Below are positions 53,887 through 64,000 of a stretch of DNA of 64,000 nt, piece by piece. Positions within the stretch are counted from its first letter, which is position 1. Each line of letters opens with the position of its first letter. Below the pieces are notes generated by a model that was not told the origin of the DNA, ran no database searches, and worked only from the letters and a program-made list of their open reading frames with translations. The translations under genes were made by a program, and so were the position numbers. This stretch comes from Nothophaeocryptopus gaeumannii (Eukaryota; Ascomycota; Dothideomycetes; Mycosphaerellales; Mycosphaerellaceae): the NCBI GenBank assembly GCA_031771865.1, contig JASISA010000026.1, positions 1,054,001-1,118,000 of the forward strand. The letters run 5' to 3'.

Positions 53887-55679
53887 ATGCCTCGACTCAC
53901 AAGCTATTCCACAAGGCTGCTGGCTCTCGGGATTCTCTACAGAACGCATGCATCACCTATACAACACACAAGACGGAACAGCGCAGCGACCAGGCCAGCG
54001 CCGTTCATCGCAGATATGAGACGAGTCAGTGGAACATATGGGAGCTCAAGATGTACGTCACCCTGAACAAAACGATCACGCGGCAATGACTGACAGGTGA
54101 CTGGCAGTCTTGGCTGAGAGCCTGCCAACTTCTCAAATCGGAGCCGTGGATGATGGAGCAGGTTACGGGGTGCAAGTGCAATTCGGCAACGAATGGTTCT
54201 TTCTGATGATAGATACTGGCTCCAGCGACACCTGGCTCCCGAGCTCAAACTTCCAATGCGTCCAGACCAGCCCAAAGAGTCGCTACGGTGCTTCCCAGTA
54301 CATCAAAGAGTACGTACCTAGCAGCTCGGAAGAGGCACGAGCACGGACAAATCCGTGTCCACTCCGCCCGAGTTATGCCCTTTCACTATCGAATATCAAC
54401 AAAGAGACGTGCTCTTGCTACTTGACGCGACTTTTCTGTTCGGCTCACTGGGCCGCAGGGCAATCGATTCAATATGGCGCACAAATTTCTTGCTTCACTA
54501 TGTATCAACGGTACTTGGCTGACGCTCATCGAACAGGCCACAAGCAGAGTGCGGCTTTGCGCGCTACTGCAGTGCTCCTTTCTCTGGAGGTACTGTCCCG
54601 GATGTGAACTTCAACATTACTTATGGCTCTATGGAGTTCGTCACTGGTACCCTTGGCTACGAGCGGGTTACATTCGCTGGAGTCACAATTGACAGACAGG
54701 AGGCGGCATTGGCAACATATGGAGAATGGCATGGTGATGGCATCAGCTCTGGTCTGTTTGGGTTTGCTTACCCGGTCCTGACCAGCGCCTTTCCCGGCAA
54801 CGATCCTAGCCAGGATACCGAAGAGGAGGTTGGCATGTACAGCTACAATCCATTCGTGTTCAACGCGATCAAAGAGCAGAAGATTGCGCCAATCTTTGGG
54901 ATGGCTCCCGAGCGTCACGCAGGCAGTGATTACGGTGGACAAGTTACTCTTGGCGGAGCGCCAACTGTCCTGCACTGGGACTGGGCCTCTACACCTTTGA
55001 CCTTAGCTCCGCTTAGCCAGCACGCACCACCTGCGGCAGGTAATCGGATGAGCTTCTACACGATCAAGCCAGAGGGTTTCAAAATCGCGAAAGGTGGGAG
55101 ACAGATCTATACGAAACGTGGACTAGAAGTCACTGATGCTAGGGAAACGATCTTCATCCCATGGGAGGAGGCTACTGCCGCAGCTTCGAATCCCTCACCT
55201 ATGTCCGACTCTAGCCCGTCGCCTATGACTCTGCCTCCTCCCGACGGAGGACTATCAACAGGCAAGTTTTACATGATTGTCGACTCTGGCACGACCGTAT
55301 CGTTTGTCCCTCCCACCGTTGCGAAGAAACTCATGTATGCTATGAATCCTCCGGCACACGTCAACAACGAATCGATCGCCGAGACAGATTGCAAAGCAGA
55401 GGTTCCCGAATTCGCTATCTGTATCGGTGGGCAAGAGTTTTGGTGGAAGCATGAAAATATCTTGTTGACTGGAGAGCTTGGACAAGGCGAGGATGGCAAG
55501 TGTGCGCTTGGCGTGCAATCTTCTCCTGGGCCGCCATATGTCTTGGGAGGTATGTGCTTTGGCGGATATGATACAGCTCGCGAATCAGTGACTGACTTGT
55601 CGTAGGCACATTCATGAGAAATGTCGTGAGCGTATTCGACATTGGAGAGAACCTGATGTGGTTCGCTAGCAGGGCGTAG
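53887..55679 (+). CDS. Pepsin-type aspartic peptidase (family A1), secreted
   Basis: Exon 1 53887-54052 (MPRLTSYSTRLLALG, signal-like), intron 54053-54107, exon 2 from 54108. The first active site DTGSSDTWLPSS is followed by FQCVQTS, and the second DSGTTVSFVPP lies near 55285. The sequence around 54310-54540 does not fit the family and probably holds one or two unplaced introns. Coding resumes with AECGFARYCSAPFSGGTVPD and FNITYGSMEFVTGTLG. The last intron is 55550-55605 and the final exon gives FMRNVVSVFDIGENLMWFA and a TAG at 55677. Both catalytic aspartates are present. Secretion and protein degradation are inferred from the family. Confidence 0.83.
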
Positions 55680-57407
55680 AGGTGGCCGCCACCAAGCTGT
55701 CGACTGGTACCTCTCGCAACGACAGCAGACGTATCGTACGCGCATGAGGTTCAAAATCTTGCAAAGTCTGGGAGACTGCTGCACGCTGCATATGGGTGAG
55801 GAGTTGGGCACTGCTTCCATTATGATACCCTCGCTGTCACGCCGCGTGGATCACGGCCCTTTTGCATTGTATGATGAGAGTAATAACGAAGCGTGCTATC
55901 TATGATCTTGCTGTAGAGGACTGCATCACGGCCGTACCTACTGCTCCGTACCTGATCGCGAGCCTATGGGCTGGACTCTGCGCATTGCTTGACATCAGCT
56001 CTCGCGCACTTTTGCCTCCACATTATCAACATCCTACCATTTAATTACGAAACCCCCGCCCTCACATCGTCGCGTCCACCGAAGTACGCGCCGAGCTCCA
56101 TATCCTTGATCTTCCTGCCACTTCCAACGAAGCTCCCCTGCATACCTTATCAGCAACATCAAAAGTCTACATCGACGTGCATACCTGCGTCTTCGGAGTC
56201 TCGCCAAACGCAACCCGAACATCCTTGTTGCATATCATCATCGCACTTCTCGTGTTCTGGGAACAACAAGCCGTGAGGCGGATGAACTGTGCCGGCATCA
56301 ACGATGTACGATGCATGTACCCTGGATATCAGGCTGGGACGCTAGCAGGCTGTCTTGAGATCAGATGGTCTCTGACCAACACAACCTGCCCCCAGACTTC
56401 TCCCTCGCCCCCCTCCCCAGCTAGCCGATCCCTCCCCAGCAAAGCCCGACCATCTTCATTAATGAGAATTGATCCAAGGCAAGCGAGTGGAGCTTGCGAC
56501 CGAAGTAATGAGTCCCCCGGAGTGAACGTAACGAGTCCATAGGCGAGTAAGTGAAGGAGGACAGGGACGATACCCGAGCGCGCGAGATAGGCACATCGTT
56601 CGAAGTTGATGGCATCTTTCCATCCAGCCTCACGCAGCGCCGTTAAGTTCTCATTGGGATTTGATTCAGTTCTGGGGAGAGACCGGCTAGCTGGGGAAGG
56701 GGGAAGTCTCGGGGCACAACTGGGACTCGAAGTGTGTTATTGACGAGAGCCTATTTACCACTTCCCAGAACTCCGGCATGAAACTGTTGTCACTCGGAGG
56801 ACTGGATAGCGAACTATCTGTGTGAACCTCTAGGACCACCGGAGAAGAGTTTTCTGTCTACGGATGCCAGAAATCTACACCGAAAACCTTGCCATAATTG
56901 AGCTCTGCTGTGCCAAAGACGTAAAACATACCAGCATTTTCTTCGCAATGCCTGCCATACCGGCCGAGTGAACGTAAAAGAGGCATTTCGCCGCACGTAG
57001 TGAAGCCAAAACTCGACGGGAGAGAGCTGACCGAGGTGCTGCACTGATGATGTCCGTAGGAAGACAAAAAAGCACTGACTGGCAGTTTCTCAGCAACCCA
57101 TGAATGGCACGGAGTCCATCAAGCCACACTCTGAGCCAAAACCTGCTGGCGGTGCGACTGCTCACGATACCCTTCAACTCGAAAAGGTGACACAATGCCA
57201 TTCAGAGACAACATTCTAGGCGTCGCGGTTCCTCCCCTCTCTCTCCCTCTCTCTTTCTCGGGATTTGTAACTGAAGATTTAGAAATGTGGAAGAAGAAAT
57301 GTATTTGACGTAAGGTTATTTGCTCAATCTGTTGATGTTCCTAGGGGCCTGTATGTCTTTGTCTCCCACAACATCGTTGTTCGCCTTTGTCGTTCTTCGG
57401 ACATTCG
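55680..57407. other. Intergenic, nothing recognised
   Basis: 1.7 kb. A C-rich stretch lies at 56390-56450 and a CTCTCTCC-rich run at 57235-57262. Frames are short and unrelated to known families. Confidence 0.5.
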
Positions 57408-58035
57408 TCACCAGTACCCGTACCTGCGTCGCTTAGTCAGATCCTCGATATGATACAAACACCTCATAAGATACCTCTCTAGCTGCTCCAGATCGGCCCA
57501 GAAAGGCTTCCTTATTCTTGTCATGCACCGAGCATAGATGACATGCTCTCCCTGCGGCACTCCGTTTACGTCAAACATCTCATGGAGCTCCCGGAGTCGT
57601 CGTGCAGTCTCGCTTGGTTTTGGAGAAAGCGCAGAATGGAATGGTCTGTATTGGATTCTTTGAAGTGCTGCTTGATGTTCGTATGGTAGATGTTTGAGCC
57701 ATTCCAAAAGGATTCTGTCGGCTCTGAGGCCGCCGAAGGCGAAACCGCCTGGCCGTGCGTAGTATTGCTCAATGAGTGCTTCTCTTGTGTTGCGGTCGAC
57801 TTGTAGGTTACTAGGTATGCGATATGCTGATGGGGATGCAGTCATTGAGCAGATCGTGATGGGGCTTCTGCTGGAGCTGTTGCTGAAGACATAATCGAAC
57901 AGCTCTTGAGGTAATGCAAAAACTCGTTTGCGGAGCTCGGCAACAGTGATGACAGCCAATTTTTTAAAGACGATATGGGAATGTGATTGATGGTTGTTGG
58001 AGGACGCCTTGTTTCTCGAGTTGTTGTTCGGACAT
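57408..58035 (-). CDS. F-box-like small protein, possible frameshift at start
   Basis: The main frame (57959-57408, 183 codons) begins with LALPQEL-like ELRKRVFALPQELFDYVF. It then has SNLQVDRNTREALIEQYY, a layout like the family at 27.9 and 47.8 kb. It has no ATG in frame before an upstream stop. An ATG at 58035 (MSEQQLEKQG) is one frame off and reaches a TAA inside an A6 run near 57965. One base gained or lost there would join the two. So the start is either broken or the sequence has a homopolymer error. The C-terminal part is Arg/Leu-rich. Function unknown. Confidence 0.5.
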
Positions 58036-58393
58036 TACAAACGTTGGAAGTCGTGTGAATGGTTTCATGCCTCAGGCGTACCGGAGCGGAACAATGCATC
58101 ACCGGCCTCGTGCTCGACCTGAGGTGCCCAGTCCTTTCATCGAAACCAGTCCCTTACTTCCTTGCCTCGCAACGGAAACGTAGACCTCGCCTTCTAGCGC
58201 CAAGGGCGCTTGAGAGCTGATCGTGAGGGACGTACTTATGTGGGCGGCACAGCATCCTGTGGGCAAGGCCGCCTAGCTGCCTGAGGAGCCGACCTTTGCA
58301 CCGCCCCAATGATTGGGGCTGACGAGATAAGTATTAACAGTGTCCTGGTCCACGATCTTGAGCTATGGAAGGTCACGAATCTATACTGCTACC

Positions 58394-59377
58394 ATGGAGC
58401 AGGGCAATAGAGATCCCTACAAAACATGCGCTTGCTGTTGTGAGTGCGCCTGCGCATGTCTCTTCTCCATCTTCTACTATCTCATCCTCGATCCTTTCTG
58501 GCACAAGGCCTGGGATTCCGCCAAAGCCTGGGCCTGGTCGATATATTGGAGGACTTATGATAGTAGAAAAGCCGCCAGAAAGGAACGCAGACGCCAGGAT
58601 CGAGTCGACATCGGGTCGAGAGTTCGTCCGCAGATGGAATCGACGTTCTTAGGCCGCTTCCCATTGGAGATCCGACAGCAAATCTATGAGGAGTATTTCG
58701 ACCATGCTAAAATCCTCGTGGTCTCAGTCGCCAGGAGTTTGAGAAATAGAATGGTTGCATTTACGGTCAAAGCGGATCGGAGATACTCTCGCACAGGCAA
58801 AGTCGAAATGCATGGCACAATTGATCGCGGGCTATTGGACTTGCCGTTGACTTGTCGACAGCTGTAAGTGCAGTGTCTATCCTCCAGAAGCCCCGACAGA
58901 TGAACGCGAGGGTCGCGGCTGATCTGCTCAAGGTATCACGAATCCGTTACCTACCTCTACAGCCACACAACGTTCACGTTCGCCGACTTCAAGTATCTTG
59001 CCCCTCTTCGAGAAACGCTCTTGCCATGGCAATGGGACGCAATTACCTCGATCGCGGTGAACCATCGACTGTTCTGGCTGTTCCGAGTTTACCAACTGCG
59101 ATTGAAAACCACATCGCATGAAGGCGACGACGAGTTCTTAGGATGGACGGCTTTCATCGATGCTGCGGCAACGATGCCATCACTGCAAAAATTGGAGCTA
59201 GGACTAAGGGAAGACGAACCCTCCTATTGCTACCTGGATACTGTGCGGCGCTCCGTCAATAGCACCACGGAACGCATCTTCGTGAGGCAAGGACCATTCA
59301 GCGAAAGCAATGTATACCTTGTGCAAGATATCGCCGCAGATCTTCAAACAGATAATCAAAAACGGCTATTTCTGTGA
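58394..59377 (+). CDS. F-box-like/DUF7730-type protein with Cys-rich membrane anchor
   Basis: Exon 1 58394-58863, intron 58864-58932 (69 nt, GTAAGT...CTCAAG), exon 2 58933-59377; 304 aa. The N-terminus has a Cys cluster (CACCCECACAC) and a hydrophobic stretch (LFSIFYYLILDPFW), so palmitoylation or membrane anchoring is plausible. Then FLGRFPLEIRQQIYEEYF and LDLPLTCRQLYHESV...LYSHTTFTFADF follow the pattern of fungal F-box-like/DUF7730 proteins. Splicing restores CRQLYHES exactly. Function unknown. Confidence 0.7.
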
Positions 59378-59588
59378 GAATATTATTGCCCGCCAACTAG
59401 TTGAAAAAAGACTCGAGGTCAAATCTGCGAGTTTCTCAACAATAGCACAAGTCGTGATTTGAACCTGCCTCCTGAATGCTTCATCATGTGCGATGGTGTT
59501 TGTCTGCGAACCTGCAGTGACAGGAGGAGAATGTATGCCTCAGGTTGCTCTCACGGCAGCACGGCGGGCCGCGAGCCTGAAGAACGTC

Positions 59589-59615
59589 ATGGCGTCTTCG
59601 CACTTCCGAGCCTGA
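59589..59615 (+). promoter_or_regulatory. Upstream ORF of the Rpr2-like gene
   Basis: ATG at 59589 opens eight codons and a TGA at 59613-59615. The main ATG follows after one base at 59617. The spacing suits termination-reinitiation control, if the transcript starts upstream of 59589. Confidence 0.4.
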
Positions 59616-59616
59616 C

Positions 59617-60156
59617 ATGATGGAGAAGTCGGCACGCGACATGCATCTTGATGATGCCTCGCGCTCAATGATCGCTGCCTCGCCAGCTGTCTCCGCCTAC
59701 CTTCAATCACTTCGCCAGGAGTCAACCGATGGGAAACTGCCGAGCGCGACCAATGCTGCTCAGAACACATGCTCCTCCTGCGGCACCATTCTCCTTCGCG
59801 GCTGGAGCTGCACTGCCGTTCGATCTATCAAAAAGACGCGTCGGGAGCGTCTGAGTGGAAAGAACGACCAGACGATGAAGCTGGAGTGTCACCGGTGCAG
59901 CCGTGTCACGACGGTTCAGAACAAGATGCCAGCTCCTCGAGAGCGGCGCGAAATCCAAGTCGCGAAGCCTGTTGAGACTGCGACCCGATCAATGCCTGTC
60001 GCGCATCCAGTGACATCTGCTGCAACACATTCGGATGGCAACGCGACAAAGCGCAGCCGCAACAAGAAGTCGGGTCTTCGGGCGCTGCTGTCCGAGCGGA
60101 AACCACCAGCGACTCCAAAAGGTCCTACTCTAGGACTGATGGACTTTATGAAGTGA
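59617..60156 (+). CDS. RNase P Rpr2/Rpp21/Snm1-domain protein
   Basis: 179 aa, single exon, ATG 59617. After VSAYLQSLRQES come two zinc-binding pairs: CSSCGTILLRGWSC (Cys52, Cys55) and CHRCSRVT (Cys91, Cys94), separated by a basic loop. This is the pattern of the Rpr2/Rpp21/Snm1 family, protein subunits of RNase P and RNase MRP. The C-terminal half is basic and disordered and ends LGLMDFMK. Which holoenzyme it joins cannot be told. Filamentous fungi often carry more than one member. Confidence 0.8.
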   Translation: MMEKSARDMHLDDASRSMIAASPAVSAYLQSLRQESTDGKLPSATNAAQNTCSSCGTILLRGWSCTAVRSIKKTRRERLSGKNDQTMKLECHRCSRVTTVQNKMPAPRERREIQVAKPVETATRSMPVAHPVTSAATHSDGNATKRSRNKKSGLRALLSERKPPATPKGPTLGLMDFMK

Positions 60157-60249
60157 TCGTTGTCTCCTCCGGACACGGTCAATCGAATGACTGGATGAGG
60201 CAATGGGTAACAGTAAAGGCATTTCAATTCCACCGAGCTCAGAAACAAA

Positions 60250-61587
60250 CTACACAGCTTCGATATCATCTAATGTCCCTCGCCGACTTGCTGCGAGCCA
60301 CTCTGGAACTGCTGCGTTCCCAATATTGTCCTCAGATTTCACCTCGACCTCTGTCGACACACCTATCCTCGCTGTCTCCTTCTCGTTGATCGAGCCTTCT
60401 GAGAATAGCGACGACTTGCTGGATGCTCTAGATGCAATGGTAGAGGCTGCCGACGCTAACAATTTGATCTTGGCGACCACTGGTGTCGAAGCTTCATCGA
60501 AGGCTCTTCCACAGGCAACCAGACAGACGACGAGGAACCCCACACCGATCTCGACGTAGGTCCAGAAGAGCACCAGCGAGATCACACCTTCGTCATCGGC
60601 CGTCTCGAATGTACTTCCCAAAAGGCCGATCATTGGTGACATCAGATCGTTATCAAGGATCTGAACAAGAACAATCATCCTCAGCAAACCGGCGGTTACG
60701 GAGCTACGAAAAGTCAGCCTCTCGCTTTGTCATAATTGCCTGCAAGCGGACATACAAGATACCAAGAGCGAACACCAGTGACGCTTGCAGCTTTCGCCGA
60801 AAGTTCATGCGGAGGCTGCCGACCTGCTCTTACTGTCAGATGCGATTCATTACCTTCTTCTTCGGTACTTTAATCTCACCATAACCAGAGGCAGTATCAG
60901 AATTGCAAGATCCATGACAAAGCTGGTGATCGCGGATGAAGCTAGCACTGCGAAGGTGTTTACACAGTACGTTCGCAAAGCGTAGACCGTCGACCAAGCA
61001 GCCTCAAAGTGCGTTCCGCAGAAGAAGATGTCGAGGAAGACATATGCAAGTGTCCATGCCGTGACAAAAGCGATCAAAATCCAGTTGGCATAGTCGAAGG
61101 CTGTGCGGAATGCTCGGCCTTTGAAGATCCTTCTGAAGAAGAAACAGAAGGTTAACTTGATGAAGCCGATTGCGAGGACATGTCCGATCCAGAAAGCATA
61201 TTCCAGCTTCTCGAGTTGGATTTGCCGCTCTTCGACCACGTGAAGAAAATCTCCAAAAGACTGCGAGGGAGTATGGCTACCAAGAAACTTCATCTGCGCT
61301 CCTGCGGTGAAGTCAGAACCTGGGTATTGTGTTTCGCTGCGTTACACATACCGATGATGAGTCCAACTCCGGCGGCGACATTGAGGAGCTTGCAGACCGT
61401 CAGCACCTCGAATCCCACAGTATTTGCTTCAACTTACCGCCGCTGGTATGATGAGGATGTCATCAAGCTCGAACTTGGACGAGGTATATTTCACTCGTCC
61501 ATAGATCCGCACACCCAGTGCGATCAACCCGAGCACTGGAAAGAGGACTCCAATAGCCGTCAGGCTTCCAGCATTGACATATCCCAT
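60250..61587 (-). CDS. SAT4/rhodopsin-domain integral membrane protein, five exons
   Basis: Model: 61587-61438, 61406-61352, 61301-60869, 60815-60756, 60703-60250; 383 aa, frame-consistent at each junction. The first helix is VLFPVLGLIALGVRIYGRV with FELDDILII after it. Later helices include IGHVLAIGFIKLTFCFFFRRIF, WILIAFVTAWTLAYVFL and LVLFWTYVEIGVGFLVVCL. The Cys-containing loop FFCGTHFEAAW is typical of the SAT4 domain. The start at 61587 (MGYVNAGS) is the first ATG of the frame; an upstream exon is possible because DTCPTLATW-like coding continues upstream. Sensor function is only inferred. Confidence 0.8.
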
Positions 61588-62277
61588 ACTGGGCAAGGAG
61601 GTTGACCAGTCTCGAACAGGCGCAAGGCTGTGGGAGTTCCACGTGGCAAGCGTTGGACATGTATCAGTTTTGAAGAAGCCTGAGATTGCAGTGCACCGAG
61701 GCCATGATACCAACGGGTTGCTTCGGAGAACGAGCAGCTGAATGAGCAGCACCGTTTGTCACCACGCGATGAACACATGCAATGTGCGTGGCAGGTGTGC
61801 TATCGTCGCTCTTCACCTTTGTAAGAAGGTCGAGTGTTGATCAATGGTCCCATTCTCCCGACCCCCGAGTGTGGAGAGCTCAGCTCAACCACTGCAGCAA
61901 ACGTCAACTCTGGCGAGGGAGAACGATGTAATGCCAAGGGAGGGTGACATACATGCATCGGGCAAATGTACGTCTCGGCTGCTCTGATTGGCTCGGGATT
62001 ACTGATTTGCGTAGCGGCACTTGGTGTGATCCTTCGGCCTTAAGCTTCCCAAGCCTCTACACCAGGTGAAGATCTACAATGCAACTACTTCTGGTCCTTT
62101 GTTGGAGATGGAGACAGTGCCAAAGATGGTGTCGGTGGTCACTATCCATGTCACAGCTGGTGGATAGCTCCAAAGCGCTACGATCCTACGTCCACAAGGT
62201 ACTAGCCATATGACTTTGTGATGTATGCATCACAATACCACAACGCATTCGGAGAGTGTGTCCTTGCTCAATATACC
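61588..62277. other. Intergenic, divergent promoter region
   Basis: 690 bp between the SAT4 gene and the UstYa gene, transcribed away from each other. An upstream extension of the SAT4 exon may occupy 61588-61750. No repeat was seen. Confidence 0.5.
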
Positions 62278-63123
62278 ATGGCAATGAGTCAGCACGATGA
62301 AGAGAAACCCTTTCTCGGGAAGCCCGACGAGGTACCGGTCAGGAAAGCAAGCAGGGTGCAATGGCCTGAGTTGAAGACAATACACTACGTACTGTTCGTC
62401 GTACACGCAGCTCTCCTTGCAGCGAACGTGGGCCTACTGTCTTTCACGTTAAGCAACAGCGTACAATGCTCGTCTGGCTTGCTAGCCGCCAACGATGAAG
62501 TCGAGGATCCGTACTGTAAGCTGGAAGTTCCTCTATCCTCATACAAAAGCTAATGTCGGACAGCACCCGCCCACGACATGGTCAAATATGAAATCAAGAC
62601 ACTCGATCTACACCCTAAGGACAGTCCATTCGAGGGCCTTCCACGCCGCGAACTGGATGAAGCATGGTCCGACCTCCTCAGTCCAAGCATGATCGATTTC
62701 GACGCAGCTCAAATGACGAAAATGAACAAGTCTTCTGTCGCCGTTCGCGAATCTGGAGGCTATGTCGGCTATTACGAAGTCTTCCACCAACTCCACTGCC
62801 TGAAACGAATGTATCAAATGCAGTACATCGACTACTATCCCGACTTGGTCATGACAAATCGAACTTCTTTACCGCACTGGGAGCATTGCATCGAGGTCAT
62901 CAGACAGGGGCTTATGTGCAAACCGGACTTGACTGTCAATACTCTACATCGGGATGCGAGTGCGCCGACGGGCTTGAAGGGGTTCTCCGGTCACCCGAGG
63001 AAGTGTGTAAATTGGGACTCTTTTAAAGATTGGGCAGATCAAAGTCGGATTCCGGCACCGGTGGAGAATCACGTCGTGCCGGAGGACCAGGAAGGTAACT
63101 GGGGACCTTTTCCATTAGAATAG
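62278..63123 (+). CDS. UstYa-family oxidase-like protein (DUF3328)
   Basis: Exon 1 62278-62515, intron 62516-62563 (48 nt), exon 2 62564-63123; 265 aa. An ATG at 62221 would add 19 residues. A short cytosolic end (EEKPFLGK) precedes one transmembrane helix (HYVLFVVHAALLAANVGLLSF). The two defining HxxHC motifs are present: H154-QLH-C158 and H184-WEH-C188. Other family blocks are YEVFHQLHCL and CVNWDSFKDWA. UstYa proteins carry out oxidative cyclisation or chlorination in fungal RiPP and other metabolite pathways. It is convergent with a second family member at 63609. Confidence 0.9.
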
Positions 63124-63608
63124 ACGGTGGAGCATGCAAAGCGAATGAAAGCAAAATTCAAAGTCTGATGCAGATTCATATGCAAGAACATGTCCTCGTG
63201 TACGCTTTACGACTGTCTCTGAGCGCAAACCACTAGATGAGATGATTGACACCCGCAAGAAGAACAGGCCGACAACACTGTAACGCCATAATAGAAGGAT
63301 ACTTAGTCTTGAAGCAAAACAATCGCCCTCAAGCTGATAGCTATCACGAAGCCATGCCACAGCAAGCATCACCGGCATTGGTGATACAGTTGCGGGATGC
63401 AAGCCTTGAAAATCACAGCAGCGGCAAACGTCTGCCGACTTATGGACTGCGCCACCGGCTCGAGAACGATTGTCAAGGGAGCAGCCGAGTCGAGTCCAGG
63501 TCCAAAATATGGCCAAGCTGAGGGGTAGTGAAAGATGAAATCAATGAATACTAACAGCACTCAACTATTTGGTCGAGTCTTTCAAATCATTTAATTCTCC
63601 TCTACTCA
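63124..63608. other. Intergenic between two convergent UstYa genes
   Basis: 485 bp, 3' regions of both genes. No precursor-peptide-like repeat or other feature was seen. Confidence 0.5.
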
Positions 63609-64000
63609 TTACGGCCCTTCTATCATATCCATCCTCGCACTCCTCCCCATCATCCACTCATGCATAACCTCCCAATTCACACATTTCTTCTTCTCCGGCG
63701 TCTTATGCTTGATTACATCTATTCCATCTTCTCCTGGCGCCCACACTAACGTATACAGGGATGTATCCATATGGCACATCATGCTTTGCAGCAGGAAATT
63801 GAGACAATGGTCGGCGTGGTGTTGGAGGTATTCGTAGTGGGGAGTTCCAACTTGGACGTCGGGGTAGAATTGGGAGAAGTAGAGGAATTGTTTGAGTTTT
63901 TTCTGTTGAAGGAGGGAGAAGTTAGACGGATGGAAGGGTTGTTGGATGATGCATGATATGCTTACCACGCAGTGGAGGTTGTGTCCGATACCTAGACCTG
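63609..64000 (-). CDS. UstYa-family oxidase-like protein (DUF3328), partial at right edge
   Basis: Two exons are visible: >64000-63966 and 63902-63609, joined across a 63-nt intron (GTAAGC...TTCAACAG). The first ends in GHNLHCV, the first HxxHC motif. The second carries HHADHCLNFLLQSMMC, the second HxxHC motif, then KCVNWEVMHEWM and a stop. The N-terminus and membrane helix lie outside the window. Both catalytic motifs are intact. It is convergent with the paralogue at 62278, and a two-UstYa arrangement is common in RiPP clusters. Confidence 0.85.
   Translation of the reverse strand, partial: GLGIGHNLHCVVSISCIIQQPFHPSNFSLLQQKKLKQFLYFSQFYPDVQVGTPHYEYLQHHADHCLNFLLQSMMCHMDTSLYTLVWAPGEDGIDVIKHKTPEKKKCVNWEVMHEWMMGRSARMDMIEGP

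Overview
The window is nuclear DNA of a filamentous ascomycete. Genes carry short GT-AG introns of about 45-80 nt. Several families are fungal: a DCL1-type Dicer, SAT4/rhodopsin-like membrane proteins, UstYa-type (DUF3328) oxidases and F-box-like small proteins. A transposon block bears the mark of repeat-induced point mutation (RIP). A Dothideomycete of the Mycosphaerellales type is the best guess, but that is inference from gene content only.

Left part (1-9.4 kb): a transposon graveyard. A broken Tad1-like LINE on the minus strand runs off the left edge. Next comes a heavily RIP-mutated hAT transposase relic on the plus strand, interrupted by three LTR insertions, each with its own 5-bp target duplication: a gag-only LTR element (3821-6299) and two solo LTRs (7040-7396, 8211-8530). 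The gag-only element also carries a zinc-finger/coiled-coil reading frame on its opposite strand, and a Tf1-like self-priming signature.

Middle (9.4-33 kb): an F-box protein, TAP42 (PP2A regulator) divergent from a DCL1-type Dicer, then a paralogous pair of unknown genes. The second of the pair is split by a 1373-bp hAT element with perfect 22-bp terminal inverted repeats and an 8-bp target duplication. A gene-poor stretch with a degenerate tandem repeat follows. After it come an SR-rich unknown protein, a secreted Ser/Thr-rich protein, two small F-box-like proteins, a CZIB/DUF866 zinc protein with five exons, a conserved hypothetical protein and a short-chain dehydrogenase-like protein.

Right part (33-64 kb): an alpha/beta-hydrolase pseudogene, an F-box gene with shifted frames, Ras, the divergent pair GMF and molybdopterin-binding-domain protein, a SAT4-type membrane protein, and an APC permease with one in-frame TAG. 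Then a tandem pair of small F-box-like genes, a DUF2306 membrane protein, the mannosyltransferase ALG2, a pepsin-type protease, two more F-box-like genes, an Rpr2/Rpp21-type zinc protein and a second SAT4 protein. Two UstYa-family oxidase genes lie at the right edge and may begin a secondary-metabolite cluster outside the window.

Most core genes are unrelated housekeeping loci. The accessory layer is transposons, the lineage-specific F-box-like family, and the SAT4 and UstYa genes. Splice models were inferred by eye from reading-frame continuity, GT/AG sites and family conservation. Many database-style ORFs begin at non-ATG codons, so starts were moved to the ATG that fits the family.
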